A stretch of 64,000 nucleotides of DNA from NCBI GenBank assembly GCA_033032865.1, contig JAWHQI010000013.1, positions 744,001-808,000 of the forward strand, read 5' to 3'. The stretch comes from Dactylorhiza incarnata (taxonomy: Eukaryota > Streptophyta > Magnoliopsida > Asparagales > Orchidaceae). This document shows positions 1 to 9,332 of this stretch, piece by piece (positions within the stretch are counted from its first letter, which is position 1; every line of letters starts with the position of its first letter). The translations under genes and the position numbers were made by a program. Below the pieces are notes generated by a model. The model worked only from the letters and a program-made list of their open reading frames with translations, made no database searches and was not told the origin of the DNA.

Positions 1-239
1 TCACCGGGGACGAGTCGAAGTTCTCTTCGTTGCAGGCATACTCAGGTAATTGAAAGTGAGGTTAGATCTTAGATTTACTCTAGAGGGGGCGAATAGAGTT
101 TTACAGGTTTTTCACTTAATTTTATAGCGGAATAAAAATAGTGTTACTTATATGTGTATTGCAGAGTGAGTTATAAAATAAAATAAGGAAGCACAGCACA
201 CAGCACAGCAAAATAAGCACAACACAGATGACACAAGAA

Positions 240-247
240 TTTTATAG
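240..247 (-). promoter_or_regulatory. TATA box of E1 3' LTR
   Basis: The plus strand reads TTTTATAG, so the element strand reads CTATAAAA. The same block, preceded by GGAACCACTA, occurs at the matching place in the E1 right LTR (3743-3750), both E2 LTRs (4870-4877, 15398-15405) and the E3 LTR (25844-25850). Conservation between families supports a core promoter; the transcription start is inferred about 30 bp downstream. Confidence 0.65.
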
Positions 248-299
248 TGGTTCCCCACTAAACTTGGGTACATCTACTCTTCTACTACACTTGGTAGGA

Positions 300-440
300 T
301 TCCACTACAGGTTTTTGTTCAGGTGCCCTGCCACCAAGGGGGTTTTGATCAGGTGTCCACACACCAATGAGCTTTTGATCAGGTGCTCCAACCAAACTAC
401 AGGTTTTTGCTCAGGTGCCCTGCCACCAATGGGTGTAACT
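300..440. repeat. Short imperfect direct repeats in E1 LTR (GATCAGGTG type)
   Basis: Four to five imperfect copies of a ~28-bp unit built on TTTTGATCAGGTG followed by a ...CCACCAA end. They lie just downstream of the TATA box in element orientation. Repeats at the matching position in E2 and E3 LTRs have different sequences but are also rich in GATC. Confidence 0.7.
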
Positions 441-1065
441 TTTGAAGGGAGTTATAACCCTTTATACAATTGAAAGAAAACAAAAATATATTGTTCTTCT
501 CTTTCAGAGAAGACTCTAGTGGATCCTTGATGATGTTGAAGAGCTCCCCCTGATTTGATTAGTGTTTGATGATCAGGTCAGGAAGCTTCTTCTCTAGAAT
601 GTAATAACTCCTTTCTTCGTCTTCTGCAGTTGAGATCCTGAGCAAATGATCTAGATTAAGTGTCTCCGGATGAAGATGATCTGCAGAGAAGAGTTAGCAA
701 ACAAGATAGATAAAAATATGTTGTTCTCTATCTTTCTCTTCTTTGTGCTTTCTCTGTATCTATGTAATTTGGAGAGCTTCTCTCTTATCTTCAATTCTTG
801 ATCCTCTCTCTGGTAAAAGGAATGAGATAAAGTCTCTTTTATCAACTGGACTCCTCGAGAAGATAAACTGCCATCTTTCATTTATGCTGTTCTGCAACGG
901 CTATATCATTAATTGTTCTGCAACGGCTATATCATTAATTTGTTCTGCAACGGCTATATCATTAATGTGAGGCAGTGACAATTCATACAAAAGAAGGGCA
1001 GCAATATATAAATAAAAACTATTCAAAATATTGCTTTATCAGATCTGACAACATATAGAATTTTA

Positions 1066-1341
1066 GTCGAGCTGAGAAATGAGATTTTATAAAGCTGATA
1101 ATATATCGTCGATCTCAGCTTGAAGTTCGTCGGGATGAGCTCGACGTTTGTCAATATGATCATTGATTAATTGCAGAGTGAACTTTCGTCGAGCGCTGCT
1201 TGGTTTTTGTCGAACGCAGATTCAGATATATTTTGTCGAGCGCTGCTAGCTTTTCGTCGATCGCAGCTTCAGAGTCATTTTGTCGATCGCAGAATGCAAG
1301 ACATTCGTCGAACGCAGAAAGCATTTCGTCGAATGTAGTTT
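1066..1341. repeat. TCGTCGA motif array in E1 U3
   Basis: About ten irregularly spaced copies of a motif such as TTCGTCGAACGCAG, GTCGAGCGCTGC or GTCGATCGCAG. The core GTCGA is close to palindromic. The array is in U3, upstream of the TATA box in element orientation. Part of it is also present in the truncated right LTR (to 4722). Confidence 0.8.
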
Positions 1342-1442
1342 AACTTATATTATTTTCTCAGTCTTCTGTCTTAGTGAGATTTGATCTAGTTTATACAAGA
1401 TGTGTTATGATAGAAACTTAGACCATAAAGATGGATCGTGAC

Positions 1443-1575
1443 TCAAATCAAAACTAGGGTTCTAACAATCTCCCCCTTTTTGAGTTGGGATACAGATTTG
1501 AATTTTAAAACATATAGGGATCCTAATCCAAATCAAAACTGGTGATCCAACAATCTCCCCCTATTTGGTTTAGGA
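1443..1575 (-). other. Polypurine tract of E1, tandemly duplicated with LTR edge
   Basis: Next to the LTR edge the plus strand reads ATCTCCCCCTTTTT (1468-1481), the reverse complement of a polypurine tract. About 85 bp further in, a second copy repeats the pattern: AATCAAAACT, then an ...CAACA LTR-like edge, then ATCTCCCCCTATTT. So LTR edge plus tract is present twice. Multiple polypurine tracts are a reported feature of Sireviruses. Confidence 0.75.
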
Positions 1576-1990
1576 TGCCAAGGAAGAGAAAATAGAATAA
1601 CTCAAAGCATAAGGTTTTTGTAACAGTCATTATAAAGCTTTAAGGAGATAAACAGAATAAACAGATAGTAAAATTTATTTGTTCTTTTGAAAACATTTAA
1701 TCATAAATTACTAAAATTTCTTCTTCTTTTAATTTCTCCTTCTTTTAATTTCTTTTTAATTTTCTTCTTCTTTTTATTTTCTTCTTCTTTTAATTTCTCC
1801 CACTGTCTTGATTCAGGGAACCCTGGATCAAGACCCCTAGAAGAAGGGTAAATGGGAATATAAGAAATTTTGATTCTTAAATTTTGTTTCAATAGGATTT
1901 AATTAATATGATGAATTGCTACAGCTGTTAATGGATTCTAAGGAATTTTTAAGATAGAAAGTTTTTATCAAATTTGAATTGCTACAGCTG
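1576..1990 (-). other. E1 3' non-coding interior with purine-rich stretch
   Basis: No gene seen. At 1718-1802 the minus strand is a run of AAGAAGAAG and AAATTAAAAG units, almost all purine, and could be further decayed polypurine tracts or simple sequence. At 1912-2014 a 40-bp segment (TGAATTGCTACAGCTGTTAA and following) occurs twice with period 63. Confidence 0.6.
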
Positions 1991-2014
1991 TTAATGGATT
2001 CTAAGGAATTTTTA

Positions 2015-2135
2015 GAAAAAAATTGTCTGATACCTTCCTTCTTACAGAATTCTCTCATCAGAAGAGATTCAAACTCAGTGCTATGATCATTTCTGATCAA
2101 TGCAACTAGAGTAGAGTACTCAATCTTGATGGACC
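2015..2135 (-). pseudogene. Copia integrase core relic in E1
   Basis: The minus strand encodes IRNDHSTEFES followed by REFCKKEGI, which matches the part of the copia integrase catalytic core around its second aspartate (compare RIDHGTEFQS in E2). The rest of integrase is gone, so this marks where pol was deleted. It shows that E1 descends from a complete element. Confidence 0.75.
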
Positions 2136-2349
2136 TAAGAAAGTCTGTAGGAACATGAAGTTATCTGCCTTTGTTTTTAAGATAGAAAATTCAAGTGAAT
2201 CCTATAACTTTTTGTTTGATTACAATTGGAGTTAATAGGTCAAGCATTGCCTTATAGTTAGTTATATTGGCCTTTGTACCTGATAAGTGTTTTACCAATT
2301 GAAAGTTTCTTTGACAATTATTAAAATATATGTTTGATAAACTACTCTG

Positions 2350-2565
2350 ATTTCGTCGATCTCGGGTTGACAAAGTGCAGTGATTTCGTTGATCTCTGAT
2401 CAAGGAGTAGTTATATTTATTCTCTGTGTTCATAGTTCGTTGAACTCTGATTCGTTGAGCTCTGATCACAAGAAAATTATGCTTGATTTTTGTGTTCGGC
2501 TTTCGTCGATCTGCGTTCGACGAAGTCATTTGATTTCGTCGATCTCTGTTCGACGAATTTTGTTG
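2350..2565. repeat. TCGTCGA motif array inside E1
   Basis: Six to seven copies of TTCGTCGATCTC, TTCGTTGAACTC and CGTTCGACGAA lie between the integrase relic and the gag end. The motif is the same as in the E1 U3 array but lies in the interior, as similar arrays do in E2 and E3. Confidence 0.7.
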
Positions 2566-2617
2566 AACACAAAAGATTTCAGCAATTTCTACTGAGTCTT
2601 CTGCTACTTCTTTTTCC

Positions 2618-3451
2618 TTAGCAGAGACAAATTTTATAGATGTAGTTAGAGTATTTTTTCTTTTGAATATGAGATTGATTAGATGAAAATCCTAAGACAA
2701 GTTTGCTGTCATTTAATCTGGCATTTATAGTGCTTGTGATATTCATTAGTTTGGTATTTCTCCCATTAAGAGATTGTTCAAACATTTCAGCAATTGACTT
2801 ATTTTTCAAAGAAATAATTTGCTCTTCTGATGTTTTCAAATCTTCTTTAAGTTTAGTATTTTCAGAAGTTAAATTGCTTATTTTTGTTAACTCTTTTCTA
2901 AGAGATTTGATTTCTTTCTCAGATTTTATTAAATCTGTACATAGCAATTTAAAATCTGATTTGAATTGTTCAGGAGTAAAATCAAAGCTTGAAATTACCT
3001 CATCTTCACCAGATTCAGATTCTGCATCTAAGTTGTGGTTTGAGCCATTTATGGCCATCATGCAGAATTCTATAGCTTTTTGTTCTTCTTCTTCATCACT
3101 TGAGCTAGATGATGATTCTGTATCTGAATCACTTGAGGTGGAAGAAGATTCAGCTACCATTCTTGTGAGGGAGTTCCAGATGTCTCTTGCTGAAGTGCAA
3201 TCAGCAACTATTTGAAAAATGTCATTTGACATTGTTTCAGCTAATATATACATAGCCTTGGCATAAGCACTTTTCAGCTTCTTTTGAGCATCTGTTGATG
3301 TTGGTGAAGTTGGAGGTCCTGTCAGGATAGAATTACAAATTTCTTCATCTATTGAATTCATATATAATCTAATTCTAGCCTTCCATAGTGCAAACTTACT
3401 TAGATTGCACATAGGAGGTCTTGTGCTAGAATATTCTTTGTTCTGTGCCAT
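2618..3451 (-). CDS. E1 gag protein with central deletion (277 aa)
   Basis: Capsid-like structural protein of a copia element; it would form the virus-like particle in the cytoplasm. The N-terminal ~115 residues carry the copia gag fold signature (FALWKARIRLYMNSIDEE near residue 20). At about residue 117 the sequence jumps from the DIWNSLTRM region straight into an acidic serine-rich linker and then a coiled-coil tail (residues ~170-245), ending KKKYSNYIYKICLC. In E3 the same two regions are separated by the rest of the capsid region and a zinc knuckle. So here the RNA-binding knuckle is missing but the frame is kept. Start chosen at the first ATG, about 90 bp from the primer site. A pol-less element with an open gag is consistent with helper-dependent movement; whether it is expressed is unknown. 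Confidence 0.8.
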   Translation of the reverse strand: MAQNKEYSSTRPPMCNLSKFALWKARIRLYMNSIDEEICNSILTGPPTSPTSTDAQKKLKSAYAKAMYILAETMSNDIFQIVADCTSARDIWNSLTRMVAESSSTSSDSDTESSSSSSDEEEEQKAIEFCMMAINGSNHNLDAESESGEDEVISSFDFTPEQFKSDFKLLCTDLIKSEKEIKSLRKELTKISNLTSENTKLKEDLKTSEEQIISLKNKSIAEMFEQSLNGRNTKLMNITSTINARLNDSKLVLGFSSNQSHIQKKKYSNYIYKICLC

Positions 3452-3540
3452 GAGTTTTTAACAAAAATAAAATTCTAAGATAAATTTAAGATCTAATTGA
3501 TCTTTATGATTCAGGAGTTAGCCTATATACAATCAACCTA

Positions 3541-3553
3541 CCTCTGATACCAA
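3541..3553 (-). other. Primer binding site of E1 (iMet tRNA type)
   Basis: Plus strand CCTCTGATACCAA, the reverse complement of TTGGTATCAGAGG, one base from the LTR edge. Complementary to the 3' end of plant initiator methionine tRNA, the usual copia primer. Confidence 0.85.
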
Positions 3554-3554
3554 T

Positions 3555-4722
3555 TGAAAGTGACGTTAGATCTTAGATTTACTCTAGAGGGGGTGAATAG
3601 AGTTTTAAAAGGTTTTTCACTTAATTTTATAGCGGAATTAAAATAGTGTTACTTATGTGTATTGCAGAGTGAGTTATAATATAAAATAAGGAAGCACAGC
3701 ATACAGCACAGCAAAATAAGCACAACACAGACGACACAAGAATTTTATAGTAGTTACCCACTAAACCTGGGTACATCTACTCTTCTACCACACTTGGTAG
3801 GATTCCACTACAGGTTTTTGTTCAGGTGCCCTGCCACCAAGGGGGTTTTGATCAGGTGTCCACACACCAAGGAGCTTTTGATCAGGTGCTCTAACCAAAC
3901 TACAGGTGTTTGCTCAGGTGCCCTGCCACCAATGGGTGTATCTTTTGAAGGGAGTTATAACCCTTTATACAGTTGAAAGAAAACAAAAATATATTGTTCT
4001 TCTCTTTCAGAGAAGACTCTAGTGGATCCTTGATGATGTTGAAGAGCTCCCCCTGATTTGATTAGTGTTTGATGATCCGGTCAGGAAGCTTCTTCTCTAG
4101 AATGTAGTAACTCCTTTCTTCTTCTTCTACAGTTGAGTTCCTGAGCAATTGATCTAGATTAAGTGTCTCAGGATGAAGATGATCTGCAGAGAAGAGTTAG
4201 TAAACAAGATAGATAAAAATATGTTGTTCTCTATCTTTCTCTTCTTTTTGCTTTCTCTGTATCTATGTAATCTGGAGAGCTTCTCTCTTATCTTCAATTC
4301 TTGATCCTCTCTCTGGTAAAAGGAAAGAGATAAAGTCTTTTTTATCAACTGGACTCCTCGAGAAGATAAACTGCCATCTTTCATTTCAGCTGTTCTGCAG
4401 CGGCTATATCATTAATAGTTCTGCAACGGCTATATCAATAATTTGTTCTGCAACGGCTATATCATTAATGTGAGGCAGTGACAATTCATATAAAAGAAGG
4501 GCAACAATATATAAATAGTAACTATTCAAAATATTGCTTTATCAGATCTGACAACATATAGAATTTTAGTCGAGCTGAGAAATGAAATTTTATAAAGCTG
4601 ATAATATATCGTCGATCTCAGCTTGAGGTTCGTCGGGCTGAGCTCGATGTTTGTCGATCTGATCATTGATTAACTGCTGAGTGAACTTTTGTCGAGCGTT
4701 GTTTGGTTTTCGTCGAACGCAG
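3555..4722 (-). repeat. E1 5' LTR, truncated
   Basis: Matches 51-~1220 almost base for base, including the TATA block (3743-3750), the GATCAGGTG repeats and the start of the TCGTCGA array. It stops inside the array at 4722, where the E2 LTR begins with TG. The bases CGCAG before the junction would be the E2 target duplicate, but the other copy is not in the window. Confidence 0.85.
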
Positions 4723-4869
4723 TGAAAGACTTTAAATAAGGGTAGCTAATCACCTAGAGGGGGGGGTGAATAGGTTATTTTAAAAACTATTACTGTTCTT
4801 GATTATAACCAAAATAAAACTAATCAGAGCTTTCAAGAATAAGAGTAAACACAGAAAAGACACACAGAA

Positions 4870-4877
4870 TTTTATAG
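4870..4877 (-). promoter_or_regulatory. TATA box of E2 3' LTR
   Basis: Plus strand TTTTATAG within GAATTTTATAGTGGTTCC, a block shared with E1 and, reverse-complemented, with E3. The element strand reads CTATAAAATTC. The same site in the 5' LTR is at 15398-15405. Confidence 0.65.
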
Positions 4878-4954
4878 TGGTTCCCCTTATCTTGGGTAAT
4901 CCACTTTCCCCATTTTCCCTTCTAGCAGTGTGCCAGATAGGTTTTATATCTCCT

Positions 4955-5215
4955 CCAGATCTCAAACCACAAACAGGTCTTACAGCTCAGATCAAAACAG
5001 ATCTTACAGTCTCAGATCTCACAGATCTTACTCTCTCAGATCTCAGCAGATCCTACAAACTCAGATCTCACAGATCCTACCTCATCCTTTATAATTAGGC
5101 CTACAGCTCAGATTCACCCATGAATCCTATCACTCATATCACACCTGATCTTACAACTCAGATCCTTGACGGATCCTACACTCAGATCTGACAACTCAGA
5201 TCCTACAGGGATTGA
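4955..5215. repeat. CAGATCYTACA direct repeats in E2 LTR
   Basis: Roughly ten imperfect copies of CTCAGATC or CAGATCTTACAG spaced by 10-25 bp, just downstream of the TATA box in element orientation. The same repeats are at ~15490-15740 in the other LTR. Confidence 0.75.
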
Positions 5216-5703
5216 TAAAGAAAATACCAATACTTAGACTCAGATTATTCAGATTGATGAGTCTTCTTGATCTGCCTGAATGATCAAATAGAAATCTTCA
5301 ATAGAACAGCAGCAGCTGGTGATCTTCTTGATTCTACAGGCTGTGATGGCTGTTCTTTCTTCCTTCTTAATCTTCTTTTTCCAAAAAGATGTATCAGCGG
5401 CAGATTGCTAAAAGAAATCTTCAAGTTAGATCATATCTGAAAGAGAAGACGACTTCCTCAGATTCTTTCTCAGACTTTCCCTCAAAGTGATGGAGATGAT
5501 AATGGCTTTCGAAAGATAGGAGTAATCAACTTAATAACCCATAGGTCATGCCTCCTATTTATTGCCCTCCATCTCCAACATCTGTTACGCTCCTCCACGT
5601 CAGCAAGATGCTAAGTCTTCAACGGTCTTCAATGTCTTCAAAAGAAACAAAGGCCCAGCTAGCTGTAGAGAAAATTTTTCAGCTCAGAGTATCAGTAAAA
5701 GAG

Positions 5704-6105
5704 GCGTTGAGCACTGAGCATCTCTGTCGACGCTTTTTCAATTAGGCGTCGAGCGATATGTAAATGCTCGAGACATACTTCTTAGACTGAAGCTCTCGAC
5801 TCCTCCTTCTTAGGCGTTGAGCAATCATCAGTTGTTCGACGCTTTTTATCTGTAGGAGTCGAGCAACGTACAGAGGCTCGACGCTCCTTAACTATGCCTT
5901 CATATCTCGACTCTTCTGGTTGGCGCAGAGCTAACTGAAGTTTGATCGACACTTCTCTTTCCACGGCGTCGAGCGATGTAACTTGGCTCGACGCTTCCAA
6001 ACTTGGTCTCATAACTTCAACGGCGACCTTGTCCATTTGAGCAGTAGACATGAGTCAACGCTTCTGGGTCACAGGCGTCGAGCGATGTATGATGTCTCGA
6101 CGCTT
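5704..6105. repeat. Palindromic TCGACG array in E2 U3
   Basis: About twelve motif copies arranged as opposing pairs, for example AGTCGAGCAACG...GGCTCGACGCTCC and GCGTCGAGCGATG...GCTCGACGCTT. Each pair could fold into a hairpin. The array is upstream of the TATA box in element orientation and partly retained in the truncated 5' LTR (16230-16590). Confidence 0.8.
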
Positions 6106-6255
6106 GTGAACTTGAGTGAATTCCTTGACCCCTTTGCCTGACCTGATCTCCTGCACATTGATTCTAGAGAGTATATCAAATACATTCTGAGATATATCTT
6201 TGACTTAGGAATGGACTTCTCCAAATCTAAGACCTTGTGGACAATGATCCCAACA

Positions 6256-6268
6256 ATCTCCCCCTATT
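6256..6268 (-). other. Polypurine tract of E2
   Basis: Plus strand ATCTCCCCCTATT directly inside the LTR edge at 6255; the element strand reads AATAGGGGGAGAT. It is the priming site for plus-strand DNA. Confidence 0.85.
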
Positions 6269-6601
6269 TGAAGAAGTCATAATCTCAGTCAATGATATAT
6301 CCCTCTTTTCAAAGATAATCAATATTTTTAATTTCTATACAGGTAATCAAAATAATAATACCTTATAAAATTAGATTACCAAAACATTCTATCCACAGAA
6401 ATTATCTCAAACATGATTTCTCATATAAGCATAAAATCACAAGCAATTCAGAGTAAAACATGTCATGAAGAGAAAAGAGTCACATCACAGGTATATATAT
6501 ATATATGGTAATGAACAATAATTAGCACTAAGAGCTCATCAAGATTGTTCAAAGATATTTCAATTACATTTCACTGAAAATACTTAGTAAATATTAAAAT
6601 C
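6269..6601 (-). other. E2 3' untranslated interior
   Basis: AT-rich stretch between the polypurine tract and the end of the envelope-position ORF. It has a short AT microsatellite near 6490-6506. No gene seen. Confidence 0.7.
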
Positions 6602-7966
6602 CTAATGCTGTTCAGGATCCTTGAATTCTATTCCTCTTTTGGCTCTTTTGGAGATGGCTTCAGCAACTTCTTTTCTTCTCTTGAAATAGCCAAATGGCTT
6701 TGGAAAGTATCTGATTGGCTCTTTATCACCTGCCTGAACGTTCCCAGCCAATTTATCAGCCTTAAATATCATCTTCAGTTCTTCTTGATCCCTATGCTTC
6801 AACCATTCAGCTTCAGAATACCATTTTCCCCTTTCATCTGGATTACCTTTTACAGCTTCCTATGCTGTCAGAATCATTTCTCTAGAAGATGGAGACCAAT
6901 GTTCAAAATCAACTCTTGATTGGACCACTTCTCTGAATTTTCTTTTACTAGATTCTACTTGCTCACTAGTCAAGTTCTCCCTTTTGCTTTTATCCTTAGG
7001 ACTATACATTTTAGCAATTTGCTTTTGTACTTGTGTAAGAGAAGCTGGCCTGGTCTCAGAAACTTGATCATTCTCATAATCAATGGGAGGATATCCTAAA
7101 ATTTCTCTTATAGAGTTTGAGGTCCACACAGCATGCTCAGAGCTGGGTTGAATCATTGACCTCTCCCCCTTTAGGACTTCTTCAACTATATGATCTCTTA
7201 TCACATTCTTTTGAAACCTCACTTGACCCTCCAAATGATTAATTCCACTTTCAATTGTTTTCTTCACCCTAAGGAGATGGTCATCTATGGTATCTGCATG
7301 CAACTTTGCTTGATCTTTCAGAATAGTAGAGCTCTCATCAATTTTAGCCAAGATATCAGTATTCTGCTGTTGCAGTCTAGCTTCAATCTTATTTGTACCT
7401 GTAAGGACTTGTGCAACGTGTTCTTTATACAAAACTTGCATGTTGTTACTCAGAATTCCTTGATTTGTTTGAACATCATCTACTGTCTTTGTAATTCCAG
7501 CTTGAGACTCTTTAAGAACCTTTGAGGTCTCTTTGATTTCATTAAGTTGTTCAGCTGTATAATCCACTGAAGCACCAACTCTTGTGAAAAACTTTACCAT
7601 TTCCTCTCTTAAGGCAGACATCTGATGATTGACTTCAAATCTGACCAATTTCATCTGGAAGTCTACTTCATTTTTCATTTTGGTGTTATTGTCTTCAATA
7701 TATTGTTCTAATAATCTCCTTTGATTATTAAGCAACACCTCCAGCTGAGGTAGTATAGCACTTAGATCCACATTTATTTCCCTTTCCATTCCATTGCCTC
7801 TACTGCTCTCTTCTCTCATGAAAGAGTCATTTCTTTGGCTCATATGTGAGCTAGATGATTCTATTTTGATTACCTTCTCATCATGTTGCTTTATTGCTTC
7901 AGGCTCTCTTTCCAAATCCATAGCATCAACAGCAGAATTCTCTTTAGCAGGGATCTCAGCCTGAGA

Positions 7967-8086
7967 CTCCCCCTCAAATGGTACATTATCTTGAGCTGGA
8001 ATTTCATCTTGAGGCTCCCCCTCAATATCTGCATTGATCAAATCAATTTTCTCTTGAGCAGGGATCTCATCCTGAGCCTCCCCCTC
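7967..8086 (-). repeat. Three in-frame polypurine-like repeats in E2 env-like ORF
   Basis: CTCCCCCTC occurs at 7967-7975, 8015-8023 and 8078-8086 (element strand GAGGGGGAG). Spacings are 48 and 63 bp, both multiples of three. The repeats encode EGE within a longer unit resembling EGEPQDEIPAQ. Confidence 0.8.
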
Positions 8087-8682
8087 AATATGTAAAGCCC
8101 CTTCAACTCTAGCAGGGGATCCATGATGACTTCCTCTCTCTTCTTCTCCTTTCTCATTTTCAACATTTTCTGTATAAAACTTGTCAACCTTTTCGAGTAA
8201 TGGATCAGTACCTTTTGGTGTCTCAGGAGTACTATCCCTAGGTTTGTTTCCTTCTTCTTCTTCAGATGTTGTGAGGTTAGGATCATGAATTGGAGAGGAT
8301 TTTGTTTTTCCTTTGGAAGAGGATGAGCTTGATGAGCTTGAAGAAACCTTCTTCTTCTTTTGCTTCTTGTCTTTCTTCTGCTTGGGTGAAAGATCTGCTG
8401 GTGGAAGATTTGAGAAAACTCTGTCCCATCTCTCTATCATTCTTATATCCATTTTCTTCATGTGGTTTATTTTGGATCCAAGTTTGTTATTCAAAGAGTC
8501 TGGAATCACTTTTACCAAGTATAGAGATAATATTCTACCCATGTTGGGTACTTGGATACATTCAATTATTCTATCAAACACCACTCTCCCCCAATCTGTT
8601 CTCAAAGAGTGAATGATCCTGGTTAGTAGAATAAACATCTTCCTGGAAATTTTATCATGAGATCCAGTCTTACACAACAGGA

Positions 8683-8722
8683 CCTTTCCTATCACATCTG
8701 TTCCTTTCCTATCACATCTGTT
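8683..8722. repeat. 20-bp perfect tandem duplication splitting the env-like ORF
   Basis: CCTTTCCTATCACATCTGTT is present twice in a row. Twenty is not a multiple of three, so the second copy moves the frame. Reading on the minus strand, the residues TDVIGK appear at the end of one ORF and again at the start of the next, as expected for a recent slip. Confidence 0.95.
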
Positions 8723-9332
8723 AGCAATTTTCCTTTTGAATTCATTCCTTTCCTGAGAATACTTCCAGTGATTTCACGAGATGTTTCAATTCCGCACCAG
8801 ATTTGTGTTAATTTAATCTGTTCAGAGATCACATCTTCTTCTTCTTCATTGCTTTTTAATCTGGGCAGTTGTAGTGCCTTAGTGATTCTTGATGGAGTAA
8901 TCTTAATCTTCTTACCATTCACAGAGGTCTTAAGCTTCGAATTGACAGAGTCTATTACTATATTTGAGTAAAGTTCTATGACCTCTCGTTTCCAGATAAG
9001 AGTCGATTCAGATAGTACGAACTCTAGTCCTGCTTTGTAGATTAATTCGATAGTTGATTTGATTTCATCTGGAGCAGATTGGAATCCATTACGAACTATC
9101 TCGCTTCCTTCATAGAGGTAATCACTGCTTTTGGGAGGCATTGTGGTTGATGATCGAAGAGTGAGATAATTGATGGAGAAATTTTCTAGGGCAGGTAATT
9201 TCGAGCTTATAGAACTAGGGCGTATGTACTAACGAAGTGTCTTGCCTATTTATAGAATTTCTCATTCAAGAAGATGAATAGCCGCGCACCGAACTTGTTT
9301 GACAAGATTGATCAAACTGTTCAAATTTACCC

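Larger units (their letters stand above)
51..1467 (-). repeat. E1 3' LTR (complete, 1417 bp)
   Basis: In element orientation it starts TGTTAGAACC (plus-strand end 1467) and ends CACTTTCA (plus-strand start 51). The first ~1170 plus-strand bases match 3555-4722 with few differences by eye. It contains a TATA box near 240, a G-run block CTAGAGGGGGCGAATAG near 80-96, short direct repeats at 300-440 and a TCGTCGA array at 1066-1341. The flank at 1-50 is unassigned. Confidence 0.85.
51..4722 (-). mobile_element. E1: pol-less Sirevirus-type Ty1/copia element
   Basis: Two closely similar LTRs (51-1467 and 3555-4722) flank about 2.1 kb. A sequence matching the reverse complement of a TGGTATCAGAG primer site lies next to the right LTR, and a polypurine tract lies next to the left LTR, so the element reads on the minus strand. 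The interior holds a gag ORF, a scrap of integrase and short repeats, and no protease, RT or RNase H. This is therefore an internal-deletion derivative that would need helper proteins. The right LTR is cut short where the E2 LTR begins at 4723. The gag is related to that of E3. Lineage is inferred from gag type, LTR length and the polypurine-tract pattern. Confidence 0.85.
4723..6255 (-). repeat. E2 3' LTR (complete, 1533 bp)
   Basis: Element-strand start TGTTGGGATC (plus end 6255) and end ...AGTCTTTCA (plus start 4723). It matches 15252-16603 over the shared part with few differences by eye. It holds the G-run block CTAGAGGGGGGGGTGAATAGG near 4753-4773, a TATA box at 4870-4877, GATC-rich repeats and a palindromic TCGACG array. 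Confidence 0.9.
6602..9141 (-). pseudogene. E2 envelope-position ORF (Sirevirus env-like), two lesions
   Basis: Extra ORF after RNase H, the place where Sireviruses carry their envelope-like gene; its function is not established. Start at ATG 9139-9141 (MPPKSSDYLY). Residues 1-~230 form a folded domain with GKKIKITPSRITKAL near 100 and a TDWGRVVFDRI motif, shared with E3. Then comes a lysine/serine-rich linker, a region with three EGE repeats encoded by polypurine-like DNA (8086-7967), a long coiled coil (about plus 7760-7200) and a basic C-terminus ending GIEFKDPEQH. A 20-bp tandem duplication at 8683-8722 shifts the frame and a TAG at 6860-6862 stops it. I see no clear signal peptide or membrane helix, so a true envelope role is doubtful. 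E3 carries an uninterrupted version of the duplicated site. Confidence 0.75.

Noticed and set aside
5704..6105. Regularly repeated TCGACG motif resembling a CRISPR array
   Set aside because: Spacing and spacers are irregular, units point both ways, and the array is duplicated within LTRs of a plant retrotransposon.
6602..9141. True viral envelope gene
   Set aside because: Position fits, but I see no signal peptide, membrane helix or fusion motif; called env-like by position only.
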